From Streptomyces sp. HNM0575 (lineage in GTDB: Bacteria; Actinomycetota; Actinomycetes; Streptomycetales; Streptomycetaceae): 64,000 nt of DNA. The position numbers and the translations under genes were made by a program. The notes under the pieces are model-generated. The model saw only the letters and a program-made list of their open reading frames with translations. It ran no database searches and was not told where the DNA came from. Of the stretch, positions 36,431 to 43,732 are shown one piece after another; the stretch's first letter is position 1, and each line of letters starts with the position of its first letter. The DNA lies in the NCBI RefSeq assembly GCF_012726265.1, contig NZ_JAASAG010000002.1, positions 806,001-870,000 on the forward strand, written 5' to 3'.

Positions 36431-37369
36431 ATGACTCTCACCCCCGCCTCCCCTGCCCCCGTACTGCGCGACGCCCGCGTCCCCGCCGACGGCATGTACG
36501 AGGGCCGCCGCACCCTGCACCGGCTGCCCGAGGGCGCGCCTGAACTCCCGTACGAGCGCTTCGAGGTCGTGCCGCAGGGCCGCGTCATCGGCGCCGAGAT
36601 CCGCGGCCTCGACCTGTCGCGTCCGCTCACCCCCGAGCTGCGCGACGAGCTGAACCGGGCACTGCTGGAGTGGAAGGTGCTCTTCTTCCGCGGCCAGGGC
36701 CTGACCTCCGGGCAGCAGCGCGACTTCGCCGCGAACTGGGGCGAGCTGGAGACCAATCCGCTGCTGGCCCGCGGCGCTTCGGCCGAGGTCGTCCGCTTCG
36801 AGAAGGGCGGCAACGCCGCGCCGACGTTCGAGAACGTGTGGCACGCGGACGTCACCTTCCGCGAACGGCCCGCGCTCGGCGCCGTGCTCCAGCTCCGCGA
36901 GGTCCCGCCCGTCGGCGGCGACACCATGTGGGCGGACATGGCCGCCGCGTACGACAACCTTCCGGACACGGTGAAGGCCCGCATCGACTCGGCGACCGCC
37001 GTGCACGACTTCATCCCGGGCTTCGCCCGCTTCTACGGCCCGGAGAAGCTGATCCCGATGCAGGAGCAGTTCCCGCCCGTCGAACACCCGGTGGTGCGGA
37101 CGCATCCCGAGTCGGGGCGCCGGATGCTCTTCGTCAACACGTCGTTCACCACGCACATCGTGGGCATGGACCGCGACGAGAGCGACCGGCTGCTGAGCTA
37201 CCTCGTACGGCAGGCGCACGTGCCGGAGTACCAGGTCCGCTTCCACTGGCAGCCCGGCGACATCGCCTTCTGGGACAACCGCGCCACCCAGCACTACGCG
37301 ATCGACGACTACGCCCCGCAGCGCCGCGTGGCCGAACGCGTCGCGATCGCGGGCGACCGCCCCTTCTGA
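36431..37369 (+). CDS. TauD/TfdA-family 2-oxoglutarate-dependent dioxygenase
   Basis: A 312-residue Fe(II)/2-oxoglutarate oxygenase. The iron ligands are His138 and Asp140 in VWHADVTFRERPALG and His288 in NRATQHYAIDDY; the 2-oxoglutarate Arg is in QRRVAERVAI. The N-terminal part (GAEIRGLDLSRPLTPELRDEL and KVLFFRGQGL) is typical of taurine/sulfonate dioxygenases. It lacks the N-terminal Zn domain of eukaryotic gamma-butyrobetaine hydroxylase. Following the carnitine genes on the same strand, it could oxidise a quaternary amine, but a sulfonate substrate fits the sequence better. It ends before a hairpin at 37386. Confidence 0.82.
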   Translation: MTLTPASPAPVLRDARVPADGMYEGRRTLHRLPEGAPELPYERFEVVPQGRVIGAEIRGLDLSRPLTPELRDELNRALLEWKVLFFRGQGLTSGQQRDFAANWGELETNPLLARGASAEVVRFEKGGNAAPTFENVWHADVTFRERPALGAVLQLREVPPVGGDTMWADMAAAYDNLPDTVKARIDSATAVHDFIPGFARFYGPEKLIPMQEQFPPVEHPVVRTHPESGRRMLFVNTSFTTHIVGMDRDESDRLLSYLVRQAHVPEYQVRFHWQPGDIAFWDNRATQHYAIDDYAPQRRVAERVAIAGDRPF

Positions 37370-37385
37370 CGCAGAGCCTCTGACG

Positions 37386-37415
37386 GAGGGGCCTTCTGTG
37401 ACGGGAGGGCCCCTC
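37386..37415. terminator. Terminator between convergent genes
   Basis: An 8-bp stem, GAGGGGCC / GGCCCCTC, with a 14-base loop, between the dioxygenase stop and the end of the leftward accessory operon. Confidence 0.65.
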
Positions 37416-37431
37416 AGGCCAGTTGTCAGCG

Positions 37432-37587
37432 TCAACGCGACAAGTCGGCCAGGTTCAGCACGAGATGCGCCGACTCAGGGCGCGCGAAGCCGGAGTGGGC
37501 CCTGGCCGGGCTGAGCCGCCCGCCGCGGAAGCGCCGGCTCGCGTCGACGCTGACGAGCCGCCCGGTAGTGATGACGTCCTCGCTCAT
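37432..37587 (-). CDS. Small hypothetical protein, coupled to the SLOG gene
   Basis: A 51-residue frame starting at ATG 37587, which overlaps the upstream gene's stop as ATGA (MSEDVITTGRLVSVDASRRF). Sequence is basic, with no Cys, membrane helix or motif I recognise; the C-terminus SAHLVLNLADLSR is amphipathic. The only support for its being a gene is the ATGA coupling, the third such junction expected in this leftward operon, and the terminator just beyond. It could be the remnant of a longer protein. Confidence 0.45.
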   Translation of the reverse strand: MSEDVITTGRLVSVDASRRFRGGRLSPARAHSGFARPESAHLVLNLADLSR

Positions 37588-38084
37588 GCGTCCCGGGTCG
37601 CGCCCTCGGGCCACAGAACGTCTACAGGCACGCCCTTCCGCTTCGCGTACGCGACCACGTCAGCCGTTCCACCGTAGCCGCGAGCAGGCTTGCCGTCCCA
37701 AACGGCTACCAACCGGTCAGCCACGCTCACGAGGACTTCACTGCCTGCCATATGCGCCTCGGAGCCGGATTCAGACAAGCCGGTCGAGTGCACTTCACGC
37801 GCCTGCCCCAACAGCCGGTCATACGTCGCGTGATGCGAAGCAGGCAAGTCGTCCCGGTAGCGGGATGCCGGAACCACGACCTCGATCTGCCCACCGTGCT
37901 CAAGCACGGACTCCGCGAACCAGGAGTCGGGCCCGTCAGCGATACAAGAGATCCCCACGAGCCCGTCCGGACTGTGCTGCTGCACCTGCTCATTCAGAGC
38001 CGCGCGGACCAGGCTCTCTGTCTCATCGGGGAGCCCGCGATGTCCCGTGATGCCCAGGCGCATGTGTGTCCTTCCACTGCTCAT
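37584..38084 (-). CDS. SLOG/Rossmann-fold nucleotide-binding-like protein
   Basis: A 166-residue cytoplasmic protein. The N-terminus MRLGITGHRGLPDETESLV is the glycine-rich first strand and loop of SLOG-superfamily (LOG/DprA-like) domains, which bind or process nucleotides. A second acidic/Gly region (GISCIADGPDSWFAESVLEH) and the late DRLVAVWDGKPARGYGGTADVVAYAKRKG, given here as VAVWDGKPARGYGGTAD, fit the binding pocket. ATG 38084 overlaps the regulator stop by ATGA; a Met seven codons in (MRLGITG) is an alternative. No enzyme activity can be assigned. Lower GC than its neighbours. Confidence 0.7.
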   Translation of the reverse strand: MSSGRTHMRLGITGHRGLPDETESLVRAALNEQVQQHSPDGLVGISCIADGPDSWFAESVLEHGGQIEVVVPASRYRDDLPASHHATYDRLLGQAREVHSTGLSESGSEAHMAGSEVLVSVADRLVAVWDGKPARGYGGTADVVAYAKRKGVPVDVLWPEGATRDA

Positions 38085-39346
38085 AGATGGACGCCATAGA
38101 GCCGGTCGTCGAAGTCGCGCACGACTCTGGGGGGAGGGTTGGTGACGAAGGACCGGCGCAGCGACCGGGCCTTCTCCACGATGCGGCCCGAGCGGTACCG
38201 CACTCCTACCTCCAGCGCACGCGTCGCCATTGCGAATGCACCGTCCGGTCGACCGGCAGCAAGGTGAGCCGCTGCCACATCAAGGACGTAGAGGGCGCGC
38301 TGCTTGTCGTGACCCGAAGCAAGGACCGGCCCCGCTTCGTCCTGAGCGTCGAATACCCACTGTGGAACACCCAGCCGTGCGCCGCAGGCAAGTCGACCGG
38401 CAGCGACTTTGCTGCTGTTGAAGGTGAAGACCCACGGCCAGGGTGGCGGCTCTTCGACCGTTATGCGGTAGGTGTCCGCCGCGGCTTCATGCAGCGCTTG
38501 GTCAGCAGAAGCACGGTCCCCGGCTGCCGCGTGTGCGAGTGCTTCGACTGTGGACAGCCACGCGTCAACGATCGCGGGGCGCTCCGGGCCGAGTTGACGA
38601 CGAGCCGAGCGAGTCAGGGAGAGCCCCTGAGCTGCGTTGCCGGTGTGTGCTTCGAACTGGGCGAGACTTCCCATTTGGTAGGCGGTCAGGAGACGATCAC
38701 GGGAGCTGCGAGCGGCCTTGATGGCCGTGCCGTACCAAGTGCGAGCCGATCCGTAGTCCCCCATGTCCCACGAGAGCCAGTCGGCCAGACTGGCGGCTTC
38801 GCTGCCGACTGCCGCGAGCCCAGCCCTTGCCGTCTTGTCCTCCGCTTCGCTGGCGACTGTCTGAGCCAGCCGCAGATGAGCAAGCACAGGCTCGGCCAGG
38901 TGACGGGACGGCGTTGAGCCGTCCATACGGCGGAATGCGCTCGTCGCGAGCCGGAGCGTGGCAGGTTGGCTGTTCTCGGCAACTGATCCATGACCGGTAC
39001 CGAGTGCTGCGAGCGCGGGCCTGCTGGCGGCTGCCGCCGCCCCGGCAAGGAAATCACGCCGTTCCACTTCTGTTCCGTCCACGATTGCGGTCTGAGCCGC
39101 AGGCTGATCGGCGAGACCGACCAGTCGCAGGGGAACCTGTAAGTGAGTGGCAGCTCTCGCCAGTTGGGTCATGTCATAGGAGGCGGCACGGTGCCCCTCC
39201 ATTCGGGAGACAGCGGATTGACTGATGCCGCAGGCTTCACCGAGCTGCCTTTGCGATACACCGGCCGCTTCGCGGGCAAGCCTGACCACGCACCCGTAGT
39301 TGCCCGTGCGCGAAGCCTCTCGGATGGCTTGCGTTGACCAGTTCAC
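38081..39346 (-). CDS. XRE-family regulator with TPR-like C-terminus, contains a TTA codon
   Basis: A 421-residue regulator. Residues ~19-55 are an XRE helix-turn-helix (LAREAAGVSQRQLGEACGIS, then QSAVSRMEGHR). A linker with a VERRDFLAGAAAAASRPAL stretch leads to a long alpha-helical repeat region (about 130-400, with ARTWYGTAIKAARSSRD and similar helices) of the TPR type found in NsdA-like streptomycete regulators. Codon 69 is TTA (genomic 39140-39142, in THLQVPL), so translation should depend on the bldA tRNA. GTG 39346 is chosen for its GGGGC upstream. First gene of an ATGA-coupled operon, divergent from the Cys-rich gene 53 bp away. Confidence 0.8.
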   Translation of the reverse strand: MNWSTQAIREASRTGNYGCVVRLAREAAGVSQRQLGEACGISQSAVSRMEGHRAASYDMTQLARAATHLQVPLRLVGLADQPAAQTAIVDGTEVERRDFLAGAAAAASRPALAALGTGHGSVAENSQPATLRLATSAFRRMDGSTPSRHLAEPVLAHLRLAQTVASEAEDKTARAGLAAVGSEAASLADWLSWDMGDYGSARTWYGTAIKAARSSRDRLLTAYQMGSLAQFEAHTGNAAQGLSLTRSARRQLGPERPAIVDAWLSTVEALAHAAAGDRASADQALHEAAADTYRITVEEPPPWPWVFTFNSSKVAAGRLACGARLGVPQWVFDAQDEAGPVLASGHDKQRALYVLDVAAAHLAAGRPDGAFAMATRALEVGVRYRSGRIVEKARSLRRSFVTNPPPRVVRDFDDRLYGVHL

Positions 39347-39399
39347 CAATGTGCCCCTGACCGTTGGTACAGGTGGCTCTTCACCGTCCTGACAGAAGC

Positions 39400-40050
39400 A
39401 TGTCCCACAGTGAAACCACTCCTGCTCCTCCGCACCGCTCACTACCCGAGGTGAGCGACGAGGTTCACCACGCGCGACGCGATCAGCAGGGCGTCGCCCC
39501 CGCCCGTCTGCGCACGTGGGGGTCTCGCGAACTGCCCGTGCCGTACGTCGTGGCCTGGAGCGGCGAATCCGGCGCTGTCGGCCGCGACTTGGCCGTCCGC
39601 GCCGACGGCAGAGGCCTGTGCTACCGCGACGAGACACCCGCGGACCGCGACCAGCACGGAGTGCTCTGGGCACGGACGCGGCAGATCCCCGGCCAAGGAC
39701 GGCCGAACTTCGGGACCGTGCACTCCGTACGGCAGCGACGCGCCGTACGGACACTGCTATGCCAAGTCTGCGGCGCCCCCGCAAACCGGACATCCCGCGG
39801 ATGGCTCTTCCTCATGCCGGGCCCGGACATGCCCACTGACGAACCGACCGACGGCATCTTCTGCACCAAACCGCCGATCTGCCGGCCCTGCGTCCAACTC
39901 GCCGTCCGCCACTGCCCCCACCTCGAAGACCCCATCGCCCTGCGATGCCGCCGCCCCCGGGGCGCGTTCTCGGCCGTTGTTGTGCCGTACATGCACAACA
40001 ACTGCGCGCCCCCTGGCGGAGGTACTGACGCGTCAGTACGTTCCATCTGA
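39400..40050 (+). CDS. Hypothetical Cys-rich (zinc-ribbon-like) protein
   Basis: A 216-residue protein of unknown function, divergent from the XRE/TPR regulator. The first ~45 residues are disordered-looking, then VPYVVAWSGESGAVGRDLAV. The central part has LLCQVCGAPANRTSRGWLFL and then CTKPPICRPCVQLAVRHCPHL, i.e. two CxxC-like pairs plus His that could bind zinc. ATG 39400 is the first reasonable start; AGAAGC precedes it. Its 3' end contains the 18-bp palindrome at 40022. Proteins with this Cys layout sit beside XRE regulators in other streptomycetes as far as I recall, but I assign no role. Confidence 0.6.
   Translation: MSHSETTPAPPHRSLPEVSDEVHHARRDQQGVAPARLRTWGSRELPVPYVVAWSGESGAVGRDLAVRADGRGLCYRDETPADRDQHGVLWARTRQIPGQGRPNFGTVHSVRQRRAVRTLLCQVCGAPANRTSRGWLFLMPGPDMPTDEPTDGIFCTKPPICRPCVQLAVRHCPHLEDPIALRCRRPRGAFSAVVVPYMHNNCAPPGGGTDASVRSI
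40022..40039. promoter_or_regulatory. Perfect 18-bp palindrome upstream of the lipase gene
   Basis: GTACTGACGCGTCAGTAC is a perfect palindrome in the last codons of the Cys-rich gene, 47 bp before the lipase ATG. Size and position fit a TetR-type operator controlling the lipase. It shares ACTGA/TCAGT arms with the dyad at 32174, with different spacing. Confidence 0.55.
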
Positions 40051-40086
40051 CGAGCCCAGCATTTCCGAATCGTTGGGAGACCCCCC

Positions 40087-41304
40087 ATGCACATCCCCCT
40101 CCGAAGAAGACGCCCCCGTACCGGAAACGTCCGTAGCAAGGCGGTCACCGCAACAGTCGCGGTGGCCGCCTTGTCGCTTTCCGGGGCGCTGGCCCTCCCC
40201 GCTGCCGCTGCCACGGCCGCTCCCGAGGCCGCCGGCCCCGGTGACGTCGTCAGCGCCGAACCGACCGATTTCCAGGTCTTCCCGGGCGTATCGCTCCCCA
40301 CGCACGCCTGGAGGATCCAGTACAAGTCGACCGCCGCGGACGGGAAGGCCGACACCGTCTCCGGCACCGTCCTCGTACCGAAGGACGACCACGAAGGCCC
40401 GAGACCGCTGCTGACGTACGCGGTCGGCACCGTCGGCATCGCCGACAAGTGCGCGCCGTCCGTCAACTTCCCCGTGGGCAAGACCAAGGAGGCGCCGCTG
40501 ATCGAGGGCGCGCTGCTGCGCGGCTGGGCCGTCGCGGTCACCGACTACGAGGGCCTGGGGACGCCCGGCACGCACACCTACACCGTCGGCCGCTCGGCCG
40601 GCAACGCGGTGCTCGACGCCGCACGCGCCGCCCAACGTCTGCCCGAGGCGGCCGAGTTGGGCGTCACCAAGGAGTCGCCCGTCGGCATCATGGGCTACTC
40701 ACAGGGCGGCCAGGCCAGCGGCTGGGCGGCCGAACTCGCCGGAACGTACGCGCCCGAGCTCCAGGTCAAGGGCACGGCGAGCGGCGGTGTACCGGCCGAC
40801 CTGCCGAAGGTCGCCGAGTACAACGACGGCGACGCGGAGGCGGGCCTGGTGCTGATGTCCGCCATCGGCCACGACGCCGCCTTCCCCGAACTCGGCCTGG
40901 ACGCCTATCTCAACGACGAGGGCAGGCGGATCACGAAGATCATGAAGGAGGGCTGTGTCGACGAGGCGTCGCAGGCGGGCGCGAACAAGTCCGTCGAGGA
41001 CGTCACGACCAAGGACCCCAACGACCAGCCCGACTGGCAGCAGCGCCTCGCCGAGGACAAGCTCGGCACCAAAGCACCGAGTGCGCCGGTGTACCTGTAC
41101 CACGGCGAGGCCGACGAGATCATTCCGTACGACGTCGGGAAGCAGCTGCGCGCCGACTGGTGCGCGAAGGGCGACACCGTCGAGTGGACGAGCTTCCCGC
41201 TCTCACCGCACGCGGGCACGGCGGTCCTCGCCTCGATCCCCGCGATGAACTGGCTCTCCGACCGCTTCAAGGGCGAGCCCACGCAAGGGGATTGCGGCAG
41301 CTGA
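40087..41304 (+). CDS. Secreted alpha/beta-hydrolase lipase
   Basis: A 405-residue exported lipase/esterase of the secretory-lipase (LIP) family. The signal peptide has a basic start (MHIPLRRRRPRTGNVRSK) and hydrophobic core to about ALPAAAATAA. The catalytic triad is visible: Ser205 in GIMGYSQGGQAS, Asp343 in YHGEADEIIPY and His375 in PLSPHAGTAV. The family YEGLGTPGTHTY segment is present. Two Cys (about 120 and 300) may pair. It is monocistronic, with a palindrome upstream and a hairpin after the stop. Confidence 0.9.
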   Translation: MHIPLRRRRPRTGNVRSKAVTATVAVAALSLSGALALPAAAATAAPEAAGPGDVVSAEPTDFQVFPGVSLPTHAWRIQYKSTAADGKADTVSGTVLVPKDDHEGPRPLLTYAVGTVGIADKCAPSVNFPVGKTKEAPLIEGALLRGWAVAVTDYEGLGTPGTHTYTVGRSAGNAVLDAARAAQRLPEAAELGVTKESPVGIMGYSQGGQASGWAAELAGTYAPELQVKGTASGGVPADLPKVAEYNDGDAEAGLVLMSAIGHDAAFPELGLDAYLNDEGRRITKIMKEGCVDEASQAGANKSVEDVTTKDPNDQPDWQQRLAEDKLGTKAPSAPVYLYHGEADEIIPYDVGKQLRADWCAKGDTVEWTSFPLSPHAGTAVLASIPAMNWLSDRFKGEPTQGDCGS

Positions 41305-41329
41305 CCGCCGCGCACGAGGTCCCCGCCCC

Positions 41330-41371
41330 GCCCCGCTGACCGCACCGGCCGAACGCCACGGTCAGCGGGGC
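41330..41371. terminator. Terminator between lipase and acyl-CoA ligase genes
   Basis: A perfect 13-bp stem, GCCCCGCTGACCG / CGGTCAGCGGGGC, with a 16-base loop, in the gap between two convergent genes. Bases 41372-41521 are GC-rich and hold nothing I recognise. Confidence 0.85.
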
Positions 41372-41521
41372 CCGGGCCCCGAACCCCCGCGCACCGCAGC
41401 GGAACCCGCAGCCGGACCCGCGAGCCCCGGAACCGAGCCCGAGCCCCGCATCCGGAACCCCCGGCCCGGCCCGGCCCGGTGGCCCCTCACGTCGACGTCC
41501 GCGACAGCCACCACCCACGCG

Positions 41522-43450
41522 TCACTTCTCGTACAGCTTCGCGATCTCCCCCTCGTAGTCCCGCACGATCGCGGCCCGCTTCAGCTTCATCGACGGCGTC
41601 AGATGGCCCGCCTCCTCGGTGAAGTCCTGCGGCAGCACGACGAAGCGGCGGATGGACTCGGCGCGGGAGACCATACGGTTCGCCTCGTCGACGGCCTGCT
41701 GGAGGTTCGCGAGCAAGTCGGGGTCCTCGGCGAGCTGTTCGCGGGTCAGCTCCTTCTTCTTGTGCATCTGCTGCCAGTGCGCGAGGCCGTCCGGTTCGAG
41801 GGTGATGAGCGCGGTGATGTACGGACGGTTGTCGCCGATGACCAGGCACTGGCCGACCAGCGGATGCGCGCGCAGCCAGTCCTCCAGGGGCGCGGGGGCG
41901 ATGTTCTTGCCGCCGGAGGTGATGATGAGGTCCTTCTTGCGGCCGGTGATCGTCAGATAGCCCTCGTCGTCGAGGGCACCGAGGTCGCCCGTCGCGAACC
42001 AGCCGTCGCCGCCGACGTCCGGCACCGCGGCCTGAGTCCGCGAGTCCCAGTAACCGGCGAAGACGTGCGGGCCCTTGAGCAGCACCTCGCCGTCGTCGGC
42101 GATGCGCACCGCCGTGCCGGGCATCGGCCAGCCGACGGTGCCCAGCCTGGGCTTGAGCGGCGGCGTACACGTCGAGGCGGCCGTGGTCTCGGTGAGCCCG
42201 TACCCCTCGAACACCGAGATCCCCGCGCCCTCGTAGAAGGCGGCCAGCCGCGACCCGAGAGGCGATCCGCCGCTGATGACATAGCGGCAGCGCCCGCCGA
42301 GCGCGGCCCGGATGCGGCGGTAGACCAGCAGGTCGTAGAGGCCGCGTGCCGTCTTCAGGCCGGCGCCGGGACCGTTGCCGCGCCCGTGTTCCTGCTGCTC
42401 GACGGCCTCGCCGTAGCGGCGTGCGATGCGTGCGGCACGGTCGAAGGACGAGGCACGGCCCATCTTCTCGGCGGTGGCGCGGCCCGTGTTGTAGACCTTC
42501 TCCAGCACGTACGGGATGCCCAGCAGGAACGTCGGCCGGAAGCCCGCGAGATCGGCGAGCAGATCCTCGGTCTGGATGCTCGGCGCGTGCCCGAGCCGTA
42601 CGCGCGCCCGCATGCACGCGACCGCGACCATCCGGCCGAAGACGTGCGACAGCGGCAGGAACAGCAGCGTCGAGGCAGGGTCCTTGCTGACGGACTTGAA
42701 GACCGGGTGCAGCAGTTCGATGTCGTTGTCCACCTCGGCGAAGAAGTTGCCGTGGGTGAGCACGCAGCCCTTGGGCTGTCCCGTCGTGCCGGAGGTGTAG
42801 ATGAGGGTGGCGACGTTGCCGGGACCTGTCACGCCCCGGCGTCCGGCGACCGCGTCGTCGTCGGTCTGCGTGCCCGCGGCGACGATCTGTGAGAGCCCGC
42901 CCGCGTCGAGCTGCCAGAGGTGTTCGAGGGCGGGCATGGCCTCGCGCTCCGCGGAGAGCATCCGCGACAGCTCGGCGTTCTCGACGGCGCAGCCGCGCGC
43001 GCCCGAGTGCTGGAGGATGTAGCGGGCCTGCGCGGACGAGGACGTCGGGTAGATGGGGACGGTGACGAGGCCCGCGGCCCAGCCCGCGAAGTCGAGCAGG
43101 GTCCACTCGTACGTCGTGCGGGCCATGATCGCGATCCGGTCCCCCGCTTCGAGGCCGAGTCCGATGAGGCCCTTCGCGGTGCTCAGCACCTCCTGCGCGA
43201 ACTCCGAGGACGTCACGTCATGCCAGGTGCCGTCCGGCTGCTTGCGGCTGAGCACCGCCTCGGAGGGGGCCTCGGCGGCGTTGGTGAAGGGGATGTCGCC
43301 GAGGGAACCGCTCGTGACCGCCGGTGCGAACGGCCGCATGGAGACCTGGCGTACGACGCCGTCCACCACCTCCTTCTCCGGCTCGACGAGCGTGGCGCCC
43401 GGGCTGATGCCGACGGGTGCCGGGGCTGGGCTTGCGGGCTGGGTCGTCAC
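41522..43450 (-). CDS. Long-chain fatty acid-CoA ligase (AMP-binding)
   Basis: A 642-residue adenylate-forming enzyme that activates long-chain fatty acids, FadD15-like. Motifs: the phosphate loop LIYTSGTTGQPKGCVLTHGN, LFLPLSHVFGRM, the adenine motif FEGYGLTETTAAST, GWFATGDLGALDDEGYL and the C-terminal hinge TGRKKDLIITSGGKNIAP with its catalytic Lys. GTG 43450 has AGGAG six bases upstream; the open frame continues 5' but is Pro/Arg-rich and non-homologous. It lies 282 bp downstream of the thiolase on the same strand. That gap (43451-43732) is rich in GGACCGGT and GCGGAACGG direct repeats and holds no gene. Confidence 0.92.
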   Translation of the reverse strand: MTTQPASPAPAPVGISPGATLVEPEKEVVDGVVRQVSMRPFAPAVTSGSLGDIPFTNAAEAPSEAVLSRKQPDGTWHDVTSSEFAQEVLSTAKGLIGLGLEAGDRIAIMARTTYEWTLLDFAGWAAGLVTVPIYPTSSSAQARYILQHSGARGCAVENAELSRMLSAEREAMPALEHLWQLDAGGLSQIVAAGTQTDDDAVAGRRGVTGPGNVATLIYTSGTTGQPKGCVLTHGNFFAEVDNDIELLHPVFKSVSKDPASTLLFLPLSHVFGRMVAVACMRARVRLGHAPSIQTEDLLADLAGFRPTFLLGIPYVLEKVYNTGRATAEKMGRASSFDRAARIARRYGEAVEQQEHGRGNGPGAGLKTARGLYDLLVYRRIRAALGGRCRYVISGGSPLGSRLAAFYEGAGISVFEGYGLTETTAASTCTPPLKPRLGTVGWPMPGTAVRIADDGEVLLKGPHVFAGYWDSRTQAAVPDVGGDGWFATGDLGALDDEGYLTITGRKKDLIITSGGKNIAPAPLEDWLRAHPLVGQCLVIGDNRPYITALITLEPDGLAHWQQMHKKKELTREQLAEDPDLLANLQQAVDEANRMVSRAESIRRFVVLPQDFTEEAGHLTPSMKLKRAAIVRDYEGEIAKLYEK

Positions 43451-43732
43451 GAGCGGCTCCTGTTCGTGCGGTACCTCTTGATCCGGTGTCGATTCGGGCC
43501 TGGTTCGGATGGTCCCGGCCTGCCCGGCGGTCTTACGGATCACCGGGATTGGCCGGACGGACCGGTCCGCCGTGGAGCGGACCGGTGTCGAAGGGACCGG
43601 TGCGGAACGGCGGTTGCGGAAGGGCCGGTTTGCGGAACGGTGCCGGGCGCCAGGCGCGGAACGGCCGGCCACGGGCTCCGCGGCGCCGGCCGGGTCGTCC
43701 TCCCGGCGAACACCCGGCCCGACCGGCGGCGT

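Noticed and set aside
43451..43732. Arg/Pro-rich N-terminal extension of the acyl-CoA ligase, or a small gene
   Set aside because: The sequence is made of GGACCGGT/GCGGAACGG repeats with no homology to the ligase family; the GTG at 43450 has its own AGGAG.
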